Part shown: positions 37,087 to 46,459 of the stretch, piece after piece
Layout: each line of letters starts with the position of its first letter
How positions within the stretch are numbered: position 1 is the first letter of the stretch
Source: Pseudomonas sp. MWU15-20650
GTDB lineage: Bacteria > Pseudomonadota > Gammaproteobacteria > Pseudomonadales > Pseudomonadaceae
Reading direction: 5' to 3'
DNA: 64,000 bases
NCBI RefSeq assembly: GCF_023242475.1
Contig: NZ_JALJFG010000016.1
Span: forward strand, 51,739-115,738
The notes under the pieces: model-generated
What the model saw: the letters and a program-made list of their open reading frames with translations, nothing else
What the model was told of the DNA's origin: nothing
The model's database searches: none
Position numbers and translations under genes: made by a program

Positions 37087-38733
37087 ATGGCCAATTCCCT
37101 CGACGACCCCTTGTATTACCTGCATAACTTCCGCCAAGTGTTGCTTTGGCTGGGGCAGCGTTATACCGATTTGCTCGATTCGCACGAACAGCACTTTATT
37201 CAGCAATTTGACAGCTTGCCGCAGGCATCCCAGGCGCTGTTGGTGCGAATGGTGATGCGCAAGGGCGTGCATTTTCGTGCGGGCAAGCTCAATTACCCGG
37301 AGATCGGCTGCACCCAAGCGGCCATCGAGCCCCTGCTGCAACTGGATTGGGTGAGTGATCAAGCCCTGCTGGGGTTTACCGAACTGTTTGGGTTGCTGCA
37401 AAAAGGCGAAATCCTCACCGCCTTCACGCCCTGGATCGACCAGCCCAAAGGCAATAAGGCTGACTGGCTTGAGCCATTGGCCGCGCAGTTCACCGAAACC
37501 CGCTGCTTTGCCCAGTGGTGCCCCGAGGTGGACGATCGGCTTTATAGCCTCACGATCATGGACCTGTGTGATCGATTGCGCTTGATGTTCTTCGGCAACT
37601 TGCACCAGGACTGGTCGGAGTTCGTGCTGGCCGACCTTGGTATCTACACCTATGAAAAAGTCGAGTTCTGTGCCGAGTCCCGTGGCCTGCGTACCCGCGA
37701 CGACGTGCAGGTTTTTTTGTTCCTGCACCAGTGCCAGCAAGCCTTTGAAGCGGGCGAGGCAGTGGACAGCGTGCTGGCGCAGATCGCCACGCTTTACACC
37801 GATAACCCCTGGCTGGAAAAACGCCGCGCCAAGTTACTGTTCCAGATCGGCCAGTATTGCGAACGTTGCGCCGAGCTGGTGCTGGCCGAACAGATCTACC
37901 GTACCTGCGCCTATCCCGGCGCGCGTGCGCGGTTGATCCGCGTATTGGAGCGCCAGGAGGACTACGCGCAAGCCATGGCCCTGGCAACCACTGCCCAGCT
38001 GGCCCCGCAAAGCGCTGCCGAACATCAACACCTGCTGCGGGTGCTGCCGCGTCTGCGGCGCAAACTGGGTGAGCCGGCGCTGCCCAAGGCCAAGCCGCAA
38101 GCCGTTACGCGCCTGGACCTGGCCTTGGTCCCGGAACCGCTGATGTCGGTGGAGCTTTGCGTCCAGGCCCATCTGAGCGCGCCGGATGCGCCGGTGCATT
38201 ACGTCGAAAATGGCCTGATCAACTCACTGTTCGGCCTGCTGTGCTGGGAGGCGATTTTCGCGCCGCTGCCGGGCTCGTTCTTCCACCCATTCCAGCGTGG
38301 GCCGGCAGACCTGCACAGCGAAGATTTTCATCAACGCCGTGCAGCGTTGTTTGCTGCGTGCTTCGAGCAACTGGGGGATGAACGCTACAAGACCACCATC
38401 CGCCAGCGCTACGTGGACAAATGGGGCATCCAATCGCCGTTCGTGTTCTGGAACCTGCTCAGCGAAGAGCTGCTGGAACAAGCCTTGGCCTGCCTGCCCG
38501 CCGAGCACTTGCGCCATTGGTTTGAACGGCTGCTGCTGGATATCCGCGCCAACCGCGCCGGCATGCCGGACCTGATCCAGTTCTGGCCCGCGCAAAACAC
38601 CTACCGCATGATCGAAGTCAAAGGCCCCGGCGACCGCCTGCAAGACAACCAACTGCGCTGGCTGGCGTTCTGCGGCGAGCACCAGATGCCGGTGACCGTC
38701 TGCTATGTGCGTTGGGCGGAGCAACCGGCTTGA
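37087..38733 (+). CDS. FAN1-type structure-specific nuclease (VRR-NUC domain)
   Basis: 548 residues from the ATG at 37087. The C-terminus holds the VRR-NUC PD-(D/E)XK site: PDLIQFWPAQ, then MIEVKGPGDRLQDNQLRWL. The N-terminal half (LYYLHNFRQVLLWLGQRYTD; GVHFRAGKLNYPEIG) and the helical TPR-like middle match bacterial FAN1, a homologue of the human Fanconi-associated nuclease that cuts flaps and interstrand crosslinks. The stop overlaps the start of an Fe-S helicase gene, so translation is probably coupled. Confidence 0.9.
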   Translation: MANSLDDPLYYLHNFRQVLLWLGQRYTDLLDSHEQHFIQQFDSLPQASQALLVRMVMRKGVHFRAGKLNYPEIGCTQAAIEPLLQLDWVSDQALLGFTELFGLLQKGEILTAFTPWIDQPKGNKADWLEPLAAQFTETRCFAQWCPEVDDRLYSLTIMDLCDRLRLMFFGNLHQDWSEFVLADLGIYTYEKVEFCAESRGLRTRDDVQVFLFLHQCQQAFEAGEAVDSVLAQIATLYTDNPWLEKRRAKLLFQIGQYCERCAELVLAEQIYRTCAYPGARARLIRVLERQEDYAQAMALATTAQLAPQSAAEHQHLLRVLPRLRRKLGEPALPKAKPQAVTRLDLALVPEPLMSVELCVQAHLSAPDAPVHYVENGLINSLFGLLCWEAIFAPLPGSFFHPFQRGPADLHSEDFHQRRAALFAACFEQLGDERYKTTIRQRYVDKWGIQSPFVFWNLLSEELLEQALACLPAEHLRHWFERLLLDIRANRAGMPDLIQFWPAQNTYRMIEVKGPGDRLQDNQLRWLAFCGEHQMPVTVCYVRWAEQPA

Positions 38734-40985
38734 GTTACAACGTGGCCGTGCGGGCACTGTGTGAGTTCACCGCCAAGGTCGGTGACCTTGACCTGCGTTT
38801 TACCCCATCCCCCAGTGCCCAGGAAGGTATCGTCGGCCACCGTACGGTCGCCTCTCGTCGCAGTGCGCACTACCAGCATGAAGTGGCCCTGGAAGGCGAC
38901 TACCAGCAGCTCAAGGTGCGGGGCAGGGCGGATGGCTACGACCCCGACGCCAACCGTCTCGAAGAAGTGAAGACCTACCGTGGCGACCTGGCTGCCCAGC
39001 CTGCCAACCACCGGCAACTGCATTGGGCCCAGGTCAAGGTGTATGGCTGGCTGATGTGCCGCAAGCTTGGCCTGCAAGAGATCGACCTGGCGCTGGTGTA
39101 CTTCGATATTGTCGGTGAAGGCGAGACGCCGCTGAGCCAGCGCTTCAACGCGGCCGACCTCGAACGCTTCTTCAATCAGCAATGTGCCTTGTTCCTCGAC
39201 TGGGCTCACCAGGAAATGCAGCACCGCGCGGCGCGCAACCACGCCGCAGGCGCGCTCACGTTTCCCCATGCCGACTTCCGCACCGGCCAGCGTGCATTGG
39301 CCGAGACCGTCTACAAGGCCGTCAGTACCGGCCGTTGCCTGATGGCCCAGGCGCCCACCGGTATCGGTAAAACGGTCGGTACGATCTTCCCGATGCTCAA
39401 GGCCCTGGCGCCCCAGCAACTGGACAAAGTGTTCTTCCTCACCGCCAAGACCCCGGGTCGCCAATTGGCGTTGGACGCCGCCCAAGTGCTGTATGACAGC
39501 CATCCCGAGCTGCCGCTGCGGGTATTGGAGCTGGTGGCGCGGGACAAGGCTTGCGAGCATCCGGACAACGCCTGTCATGGCGATTCGTGCCCATTGGCCA
39601 AAGGTTTTTACGACCGACTGCCCGCCGCGCGCCAGGCGGCGTCCACGGTGCGCCTGCTCGATCAACGCAACCTGCGGGAAGTGGCTTTGGCCCATGACGT
39701 GTGCCCGTATTACCTGAGCCAGGAAATGGCGCGCTGGGCCGACCTGGTCGTTGCCGACTACAACTACTATTTCGACTTTGGCGCCATGCTGTTCGGCCTG
39801 GCCCAGCTCAACCAATGGCGCGCAGCCGTGCTGGTGGACGAGGCCCACAACCTGGTGGAGCGCGCGCGCTCGATGTACAGCGCCAGCCTCGATCAATACA
39901 GCCTCAAGACCTTGCGCGACACCGCGCCCGATGCGTTGAAAAAGCCGTTGCAGCGCCTGAACCGTGAGTGGAATGCCCTGCACAAGGACCAGATCGCGCC
40001 GTACCAGGCCTATGCCGCGCGCCCGGAAAAACTGCTCCTGGCCCTGAGCTTGTGCACCAGCGCCCTGGGCGACTACTTCAACGACCACCCCGAATCCCTC
40101 GCCGGTGACCTGCAAGCCTTCTATTTCGATGCGCTGCAATTTGCCAAAGTGGCGGAGCTGTTCAACGAGCATTTCATTTTCGATATCAGCAAGCGGCAGT
40201 CCAGTGGCAAACGCAGTGCATCCACCTTGTGCCTGCGCAACGTGGTGCCGGCTGAGTTCATTCGCCCCAGGCTGACGGCGGCCCGCAGCAGCGTGCTGTT
40301 TTCCGCGACCCTGAGCCCGCGTCACTATTACGCCGACTTGCTGGGGCTGCCGACGGATACCGCGTGGATCGATGTGCAATCGCCGTTCAAGGCCGAGCAA
40401 CTGCAGGTGCGCATCCTCGACGCGATCTCCACGCGCTTCGTGCATCGCCAAGCCTCGCTGGAACCCATCGTCGAGGTGATCGCCCAGCAGTTCGCCGCGC
40501 AACCGGGCAACTACCTGGCGTTTTTTTCAAGCTTCGACTACCTGCAACAGGTCGCACAATTAATGGCCCAGCGGCACCCGCAAATTGCGTTGTGGCTGCA
40601 ATCACGCGGCATGGCCGAGGCCGAGCGGCAAGCGTTTCTGGACCAGTTCACCCCACACAGCCAGGGCGTTGGCTTTGCGGTCCTGGGCGGTGCGTTTGGC
40701 GAAGGCATCGACTTGCCGGGCGCGCGCTTGATCGGGGCATTTATCGCCACATTGGGGTTGCCGCAGCTGAACCCGATCAACGAGCAAATGAAAGTGCGCA
40801 TGGGGTCGATCTTCGGAGCCGGGTATGACTACACCTACCTGTACCCCGGCCTTCAGAAAGTGGTGCAGGCGGCCGGAAGGGTGATCCGCAGCCAGCAGGA
40901 CCGGGGCGTGGTGATGTTGATTGACGACCGGTTTGGCGAGGCGCGGGTGCGGCAGTTGTTGCCGCGATGGTGGGCCGTTCATTAG
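38730..40985 (+). CDS. Fe-S XPD/DinG-type helicase fused to a PD-(D/E)XK nuclease domain
   Basis: 751 residues if the start is the TTG at 38730, which overlaps the fan1 stop (TTGA) with GGAG ahead; a GTG at 38742 is the alternative. Residues about 1-170 carry a Cas4/RecB-like nuclease pattern (RGRADGYDP ... RLEEVKTYRG ... QLHWAQVKVYGWLM). The helicase follows: Walker A APTGIGKT, DEAH box VDEAHNLVERAR and C-terminal motif VVQAAGRVIRSQQDRG. Four cysteines (CEHPDNACHGDSC, then CPYY) are spaced as for a 4Fe-4S cluster. It is probably a 5'-3' helicase that works with FAN1 in crosslink or flap repair. Confidence 0.9.
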   Translation: MSYNVAVRALCEFTAKVGDLDLRFTPSPSAQEGIVGHRTVASRRSAHYQHEVALEGDYQQLKVRGRADGYDPDANRLEEVKTYRGDLAAQPANHRQLHWAQVKVYGWLMCRKLGLQEIDLALVYFDIVGEGETPLSQRFNAADLERFFNQQCALFLDWAHQEMQHRAARNHAAGALTFPHADFRTGQRALAETVYKAVSTGRCLMAQAPTGIGKTVGTIFPMLKALAPQQLDKVFFLTAKTPGRQLALDAAQVLYDSHPELPLRVLELVARDKACEHPDNACHGDSCPLAKGFYDRLPAARQAASTVRLLDQRNLREVALAHDVCPYYLSQEMARWADLVVADYNYYFDFGAMLFGLAQLNQWRAAVLVDEAHNLVERARSMYSASLDQYSLKTLRDTAPDALKKPLQRLNREWNALHKDQIAPYQAYAARPEKLLLALSLCTSALGDYFNDHPESLAGDLQAFYFDALQFAKVAELFNEHFIFDISKRQSSGKRSASTLCLRNVVPAEFIRPRLTAARSSVLFSATLSPRHYYADLLGLPTDTAWIDVQSPFKAEQLQVRILDAISTRFVHRQASLEPIVEVIAQQFAAQPGNYLAFFSSFDYLQQVAQLMAQRHPQIALWLQSRGMAEAERQAFLDQFTPHSQGVGFAVLGGAFGEGIDLPGARLIGAFIATLGLPQLNPINEQMKVRMGSIFGAGYDYTYLYPGLQKVVQAAGRVIRSQQDRGVVMLIDDRFGEARVRQLLPRWWAVH

Positions 40986-41027
40986 ACGCACGGGGAAAGT
41001 ACTAGACGACGAACCCCCCGCCGCGGG

Positions 41028-42494
41028 TCAACGCGCTGATGCTTGGGTTTCTAGAGAAAAGCTGAAGGTCGCCCCCCGACCGGCTCGCTCGACCAGCTCA
41101 ATGCGGCGCCCATGCAATTGCAGGATCCGGTGCACGATGCGCAGGCCCAGGCCACCTTCACGGCGTGCGCCGCCGATGGTGAAGGCACGCAGGAACAGCC
41201 CTTCACGCAGTTCGGCATCGATGCCCGGGCCGCTGTCGGTGACGGTCACCGTCACGCTGTCGGCTTCAGTTGCCAGGATCACTTCAACTTCGCCATGCAT
41301 GGGGGTGTGCCTTAACGCATTGTCGAGCAGGTTGGTCAGCACCCGTTCGATCAGGCCCAAATCGGCCAATACCGTGGGCACGTAGGGGGGCAGGGTAGCA
41401 GTCAGGGTGATGGCGCGGGCTTCGGCGGTGAGCTCGAACTTCTGGAAGATGTCCTGCACCAGGTCCGGCAATGAAAAACCCTCGATCACCGGCTGCACAA
41501 AACCGTGTTCCAGGCGCACCAGTTCCAGCAGCGACTGGGCCAGGCCGCCGACTTTACGGCTCTGGTCCAGGGCAATCCCAAGGTAACGCCGGCGTTCTTC
41601 GGGGCTCAGGCTGGCGTCCTTGAGCGACAGGGTTTCCAGGTAACCCTGCAGGGAGGCCAGGGGCGTGCGCAGGTCATGGGAGATATTGGCGACCATTTCC
41701 CGGCGTTCCTGGTCTTGATGGGTAATGGCGCGCCATTGTTCGCCCAGGCGGTTTTCCATCTGCACGAAGGCGTGGTCGAGCACGGCGATTTCATCACCGC
41801 TGTCCAGCTCGGGCGCGCGCGGTTGCGCCAGCCTGGGCACGCCATTGATGTCGAACTGGCCGACCTTGTCGGTCAACTGGCGCAAGGGCCGGGTGATCCA
41901 GGCAAATGCGATCAGGCCGGCCATTAGGCACAGCAGGGCGACCAGGCCGATGGACCACAACGCGATTTTCAGCGCCATGCCCGTTGCATCCTTGGCGTCG
42001 TACACATCGTGGGCTTCGCCCAGCAGCACCACATACAGAAAACCGGTTTGTTGGCCGTTGGCTTTCAGTGGCGCGGCGCTGAAGACTTTGCGCCCGTCGA
42101 CGCTACGCGGGTCATCGCCCAGGATCGGCAACATGGCGCCGCTGAGGAAACGCCGGATGGGCGCGAGGTCGACGCGATCACGCAGCAAATGCCCGCTGGG
42201 CGCGGCGTTACCGACCACACGGCCCTCGATATCCAGCAAATACACTTCGACGCTGGGGTTGACCAGCATCAACTGGTTGAACAGGTTGCGCACCGCTTCG
42301 GGCTTGAGGCCGTCGGCGTCCATCAGTTGGGTGTCGCGGGCAATGTGCGCGGCCAGGTCGCGAGACAGACCTTGCACCACTTCCAGTTCGTGCATGCGGT
42401 TGGAGCGCACCTGCAACCAGGCCGAGGTGCCGCTGCAAATCACCAGCAACACGGCGAACACCACCGAGAGGCGTTGGGTCAGGGTCAGCTTCAT
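41028..42494 (-). CDS. Sensor histidine kinase
   Basis: 488 residues from the ATG at 42494, overlapping the end of the response-regulator gene by four bases (ATGA). A membrane helix near residues 8-28 (SVVFAVLLVICSGTSAW) and another near 170-195 flank a periplasmic sensor domain. HAMP follows, then HisKA (NISHDLRTPLASLQGYLETL) and HATPase (NLLDNALRHTP; TDSGPGIDAEL; GGLGLRIVHRIL). It phosphorylates the regulator encoded just upstream. The signal is unknown, but the divergent Msr/DipZ genes hint at envelope oxidation stress. Confidence 0.95.
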   Translation of the reverse strand: MKLTLTQRLSVVFAVLLVICSGTSAWLQVRSNRMHELEVVQGLSRDLAAHIARDTQLMDADGLKPEAVRNLFNQLMLVNPSVEVYLLDIEGRVVGNAAPSGHLLRDRVDLAPIRRFLSGAMLPILGDDPRSVDGRKVFSAAPLKANGQQTGFLYVVLLGEAHDVYDAKDATGMALKIALWSIGLVALLCLMAGLIAFAWITRPLRQLTDKVGQFDINGVPRLAQPRAPELDSGDEIAVLDHAFVQMENRLGEQWRAITHQDQERREMVANISHDLRTPLASLQGYLETLSLKDASLSPEERRRYLGIALDQSRKVGGLAQSLLELVRLEHGFVQPVIEGFSLPDLVQDIFQKFELTAEARAITLTATLPPYVPTVLADLGLIERVLTNLLDNALRHTPMHGEVEVILATEADSVTVTVTDSGPGIDAELREGLFLRAFTIGGARREGGLGLRIVHRILQLHGRRIELVERAGRGATFSFSLETQASAR

Positions 42495-43201
42495 GGCGCG
42501 CTCTCGGCAAACTTGTAGCCGCGGCCCCACACGGTGAGGATGCGCGCCGGGTTGGCCGGGTCGGCCTCGACCTTGGCGCGCAGGCGGTTGATATGGGTAT
42601 TGACGGTGTGTTCGTAGCCCTCGTGGCTGTAGCCCCACACGGCGTTGAGCAGGTCCATGCGCGAGAACACCTTGCCCGGCTGGCGCGCGAAGAAGTACAG
42701 CAAGTCAAATTCCCGTGGGGTCAGCTCCAGGCGTTGGCCTTGCAGGGTGGCATCGCGGGTGAGGGGGTTGATGAATAGCTGGCCCAGTTCAAGGCTGCCG
42801 GCGTCCATCTTCAGGTTGCGCGCCATGGCATCCACCCGGCGCAGCAGGGCCTTGACCCGCGCCACCAGCTCGGGCATCGAAAACGGCTTGGCCAGGTAAT
42901 CGTCGGCGCCCAGCTCCAGGCCGAGGATGCGGTGCAGTTCGCTGGAGCGTGCGCTGGTGATGATGATCGGTGTGTAGCGCGTCATGGCGCGGGCGCGACG
43001 GCAGATTTCCAGGCCATCGACGCCGGGCAGCATCAGGTCGAGGATCAATGCATCCCAGCCGCCTTGTTCGAGCAGGCGCAAGCCTTCGTTGCCATCGGCA
43101 CTGTGGGTCACCTCGAACTGCTCGTCACGCAGGTGCAGGCAGATCAAGTCGGCAATATGGGCATCGTCCTCAACCACCAGGACTCGTTTGGGCTGATCCA
43201 T
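42491..43201 (-). CDS. OmpR family response regulator
   Basis: 236 residues from the ATG at 43201. The receiver domain is LVVEDDAHIADLICLHL, with phospho-acceptor Asp in DALILDLMLPGVDGLEI. The C-terminal winged helix has LELTPREFDLLYFFARQPGK and YEHTVNTHINRLRAKVE. It is divergent from the msrB-dipZ-msrA genes 141 bases away, which are possible targets. Confidence 0.95.
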   Translation of the reverse strand: MDQPKRVLVVEDDAHIADLICLHLRDEQFEVTHSADGNEGLRLLEQGGWDALILDLMLPGVDGLEICRRARAMTRYTPIIITSARSSELHRILGLELGADDYLAKPFSMPELVARVKALLRRVDAMARNLKMDAGSLELGQLFINPLTRDATLQGQRLELTPREFDLLYFFARQPGKVFSRMDLLNAVWGYSHEGYEHTVNTHINRLRAKVEADPANPARILTVWGRGYKFAESAP

Positions 43202-43316
43202 GTAAGGGAAACCTTCGCGTTGGGTTCGCGCATTGTGCGGGTTTTGTCTCAGTGTAGTTATCACGAATTGTTTAACTCTGCGTGAGGATTTCGCGACCGC
43301 CCAGGGTCCAGGATGG

Positions 43317-43334
43317 CCTCATTGTTCAATGAGG
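43317..43334 (+). promoter_or_regulatory. Perfect inverted repeat covering the msrB ribosome-binding site
   Basis: CCTCATTGTTCAATGAGG is an 8-bp stem with a two-base loop. Its right arm contains the GAGG of the GAGGAG site for the ATG at 43343. In RNA it could hide the site; in DNA it could be an operator. Confidence 0.55.
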
Positions 43335-43342
43335 AGAACGCC

Positions 43343-43843
43343 ATGTACTCACGTCGACAAATACTGCTGGCCGGTGGCGGCCTGGGTGTCGCCGTCCTGG
43401 CCGGTGGCCTGTTGAAACAGCTCAATGTCGTCACCGAAGTCCAAGCGGCCGAAACCTTCGAGGTCAACCACACCGAGGCCGAGTGGCGCAGCCTGCTGAG
43501 CGCGGAGCAATTCGACGTATTGCGCGAGGAGGGCACCGAACGCCCTTACAGCAGCCCACTTAACGACGAACACCGTGTCGGCACCTTTGCCTGTGCCGGC
43601 TGTGCGCTGGCGCTGTTTTCCTCGGCCACCAAGTTCGACAGCCATACCGGCTGGCCCAGCTTCTGGCAGCCGCTGGATAACGCCGTCGCCAGCCATACCG
43701 ACACCTCCTTGGGCGTGGTGCGCAAGGAAATCCACTGTCGCCGTTGCGGCGGTCACCAAGGGCATGTGTTTGACGATGGCCCGGCACCCACCGGCCTACG
43801 CTATTGCATGAATGGCGTGGCCATGACGTTCATGGCGGCTTAA
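43343..43843 (+). CDS. msrB: Periplasmic methionine-R-sulfoxide reductase MsrB with Tat signal
   Basis: 166 residues from the ATG at 43343. A twin-arginine signal (MYSRRQILLAGGGLGVAVLA) sends it to the periplasm. It keeps the zinc CxxC pairs (FACAGCALAL; CRRCGGHQGHVFDDG), the substrate motif TGWPSFW and the catalytic Cys in RYCMN. It reduces Met-R-sulfoxide. It starts a three-gene cluster with DipZ and MsrA. The DsbD/CcdA-like DipZ probably recycles it. Confidence 0.94.
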   Translation: MYSRRQILLAGGGLGVAVLAGGLLKQLNVVTEVQAAETFEVNHTEAEWRSLLSAEQFDVLREEGTERPYSSPLNDEHRVGTFACAGCALALFSSATKFDSHTGWPSFWQPLDNAVASHTDTSLGVVRKEIHCRRCGGHQGHVFDDGPAPTGLRYCMNGVAMTFMAA

Positions 43844-43881
43844 GCCAATGTCTATTTTTCATTCGTATAAGGGTCGATCCT

Positions 43882-45624
43882 ATGTGGCTTCTGGTTCTTG
43901 CCTATCTGGGCGGCGTGCTGACCATTGTCAGCCCGTGCATCCTGCCGGTTCTGCCTTTTGTCTTCGCTCGCACCGGGCAGCCGTTTTTGCGCAGTGGCTT
44001 GCCGCTGTTGGCGGGGATGGCGGTGACATTCGCCCTGGTTGCCTCGCTGGCGGCGGTGGGCGGCGGCTGGGTGGTGCAAGTCAATCAGTACGGGCGTTGG
44101 CTCGCGTTGCTGTGCGTTGCCCTGTTCGGACTGACGCTGTTGCTGCCGCAACTGTCCGAGCGCCTGACCCGGCCGCTGGTGGCTGCCGGCAGTCGCTTGT
44201 CGCAAGCCGCCGGCGCGGATGCAAGGCCGCGTCCCGGCGCTTCGTTCCTGATCGGCGTGGCCACCGGGCTGCTGTGGGCGCCGTGCGCGGGCCCCATCCT
44301 CGGGTTGGTATTGACCGGCGCCGCGCTACAGGGCGCCAGCATCGGTACTACCTTGCTCTTGCTGGCCTACGCCGCCGGGGCTGCCACCTCCCTGGCCTTG
44401 GCCCTGCTGGTCGGCGGTAAAGTCTTCGGCTTCATGAAGCGTTCCCTCGGGGCGGGCGAATGGCTGCGCCGTGGCCTCGGTGCGTTGATGCTGGCCGGCG
44501 TGGCGGCGATTGCCCTGGGCCTGGACACGGGCGTGTTGTCGCGCTTGTCCTCGGCCTCGACCGGTGGCCTGGAGCAAAGCCTGGTGGACCGCCTGAGTGC
44601 CAAACCTGCACCACAGGGCGGCGCGATGATGATGGCCGCCAACCCCGGTGACACGCTGCCGATCGAAGGCGCACTGCCTGCGTTGGACGGCGCTGTGCAA
44701 TGGCTCAACAGCCCACCGCTGACGGCCGAGGCGCTCAAGGGCAAAGTGGTGCTGGTGGATTTCTGGACCTATTCCTGCATCAACTGCCTGCGCACCTTGC
44801 CGTATGTCAAAGCCTGGGCCGCGAAGTACCACGACCAGGGCCTGGTGGTGATTGGCGTGCACGCCCCGGAGTTCGCTTTTGAGCGCGACGTGAACAACGT
44901 CACCCAGGCCATGAAGGATTTGGGCATCACTTACCCGGTGGCCATCGACAACAACTACAAGATCTGGCGCGCGTTCAACAACCAATACTGGCCGGCGCAT
45001 TACTTTGCCGACGCCAAGGGCCAGATCCGTTACCACCACTTTGGCGAAGGCGATTACGCCGAGTCCGAGCGGGTCATCCAGCAACTGCTGCGCGAAGCCG
45101 GGGCGCAGAACGTCGGCGGTGGCTTGATCGAGGCCGATGCCAAGGGCGTGCAGCAAGCGCCGGACATGAACGAAGTGCAGTCGCCGGAAACCTACCTGGG
45201 CTTCCAGCGTGCGGAAAACTTCGTGACCACCGGCACACGGGGTACCGACACTGTGGTGAATTACCCGGTCGCAGGCCCCCTGGCGCTGAATAACTGGACC
45301 CTGGAAGGCCGCTGGAACGTCGGCGGCCAGCAAGCCACCCTTGACCAGGCCGGTGGCCGCATTGTGTATCGCTTCCATGCTCGCGACCTGCACCTGGTGC
45401 TGGGCCCGGGGGCCGACGGCAAGCCGGTGCGCTTCAACGTCTCGATTGACGGCCAGGCCCCAGGCGATGCCCACGGCACCGACGTGGCGCCGGATGGCAG
45501 CGGCACCGTGACCGAACAGCGCCTGTATCAACTGGTGCGCCAACCCGGTGCCGTCAAGGACCGCACCTTCACCATCGAATTTCTCGACCCGCACGTGTCG
45601 GCGTATGCCTTTACGTTTGGTTAA
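43882..45624 (+). CDS. dipZ: DipZ: CcdA-like membrane domain fused to thioredoxin-like domain
   Basis: 580 residues from the ATG at 43882 (AAGGG upstream). Six or more membrane helices with the CcdA cysteines (LTIVSPCILPVLPFVFAR; LLWAPCAGPILGLVLTG) take electrons from cytoplasmic thioredoxin. A periplasmic TlpA/AhpC-like domain has the redox site YSCINCLRTLPY. A C-terminal carbohydrate-binding-like beta domain (TVVNYPVAGPLALNNWTLEG) ends the protein, as in mycobacterial DipZ. It probably reduces periplasmic MsrA and MsrB. Confidence 0.94.
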   Translation: MWLLVLAYLGGVLTIVSPCILPVLPFVFARTGQPFLRSGLPLLAGMAVTFALVASLAAVGGGWVVQVNQYGRWLALLCVALFGLTLLLPQLSERLTRPLVAAGSRLSQAAGADARPRPGASFLIGVATGLLWAPCAGPILGLVLTGAALQGASIGTTLLLLAYAAGAATSLALALLVGGKVFGFMKRSLGAGEWLRRGLGALMLAGVAAIALGLDTGVLSRLSSASTGGLEQSLVDRLSAKPAPQGGAMMMAANPGDTLPIEGALPALDGAVQWLNSPPLTAEALKGKVVLVDFWTYSCINCLRTLPYVKAWAAKYHDQGLVVIGVHAPEFAFERDVNNVTQAMKDLGITYPVAIDNNYKIWRAFNNQYWPAHYFADAKGQIRYHHFGEGDYAESERVIQQLLREAGAQNVGGGLIEADAKGVQQAPDMNEVQSPETYLGFQRAENFVTTGTRGTDTVVNYPVAGPLALNNWTLEGRWNVGGQQATLDQAGGRIVYRFHARDLHLVLGPGADGKPVRFNVSIDGQAPGDAHGTDVAPDGSGTVTEQRLYQLVRQPGAVKDRTFTIEFLDPHVSAYAFTFG

Positions 45625-45639
45625 TCAGGAGTGCCGTCC

Positions 45640-46335
45640 ATGAAGCTTTTCAAATACCTGCCCGTCCTGGCGTTCGCGGCCTTTGTCGGGCAAAGCTCGG
45701 CCTTTTCATTCGCCCGCTCCGAAGACGCCGTGGCCATCGCGCCGCCGGCCCTGGACCTGCCCGCCGAACCCGGCAACCTGCAAACCGCCGTGTTTGCCGG
45801 GGGCTGTTTCTGGGGTGTCCAAGGTGTGTTCCAGCATGTACAAGGGGTGAAAAACGCCGTGTCCGGCTATGACGGTGGTGCGGCGAGCACGGCTGAGTAT
45901 GAGGCCGTCAGCGGCGGCGATACAGGTCATGCCGAGTCGGTGTCCGTCACCTACGACCCGAGCAAGATCAGCTACGGCAAGCTGTTGCAGATTTACTTTT
46001 CAGTGGCCCATAACCCCACCGAGCTCAACCGCCAGGGCCCGGACAGCGGCACCCAATATCGCTCGGCGATCTTCGCGCAGAATGCCGACCAGCAGAAAGT
46101 CGCGCAGGCTTACATCGCGCAACTGGAGGCGGCCAAGTCGTTCGCCAAACCCATTGTGACCCAGGTGGAGATGGGCAAGACGTTTTACCCGGCGGAGGCC
46201 TATCACCAGGACTTTCTGACCGAGAACCCGTCTTACCCGTACATCGTGATCAACGATTTGCCCAAGGTGGCACAACTCAAAAAGCTGTTCCCCGACCAAT
46301 ACCGCGCAGAACCCGTGTTGGTGAAAAACCAATAA
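45640..46335 (+). CDS. msrA: Periplasmic methionine-S-sulfoxide reductase MsrA
   Basis: 231 residues from the ATG at 45640, eight bases after AGGAG; a GTG at 45631 overlaps that site. A signal peptide (MKLFKYLPVLAFAAFVGQSS) shows export. The catalytic GGCFWG is followed by GYDGGAASTAEYEAVSGGDT and HNPTELNRQGPDSGTQYRSA. It reduces Met-S-sulfoxide and complements MsrB upstream. Confidence 0.95.
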   Translation: MKLFKYLPVLAFAAFVGQSSAFSFARSEDAVAIAPPALDLPAEPGNLQTAVFAGGCFWGVQGVFQHVQGVKNAVSGYDGGAASTAEYEAVSGGDTGHAESVSVTYDPSKISYGKLLQIYFSVAHNPTELNRQGPDSGTQYRSAIFAQNADQQKVAQAYIAQLEAAKSFAKPIVTQVEMGKTFYPAEAYHQDFLTENPSYPYIVINDLPKVAQLKKLFPDQYRAEPVLVKNQ

Positions 46336-46349
46336 ACGCCGTAAACCCA

Positions 46350-46441
46350 ATGTGGGAGGAGGCTGGCTCCCGATAACGGTGGACCAGTCGATAGCTTCGT
46401 TGACTGACACACTGTCATCGGGAGCAAGCCCCCTCCCACAT
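46350..46441. repeat. REPIN, copy 4
   Basis: ATGTGGGAGGAGGCTGGCTC and GAGCAAGCCCCCTCCCACAT are inverted arms. The spacer is nearly identical to the copies at 9501 and 12994 (GACCAGTCGATAGC, TTGACTGACACACTGTCATC). It lies between convergent msrA and the alpha-E gene. Confidence 0.9.
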
Positions 46442-46459
46442 GTTGACCTGTGTTGGGCT

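Noticed and set aside
38703..40502. 599-codon open frame antisense to the Fe-S helicase
   Set aside because: Composition is that of an antisense shadow and the sense strand has clear helicase motifs.
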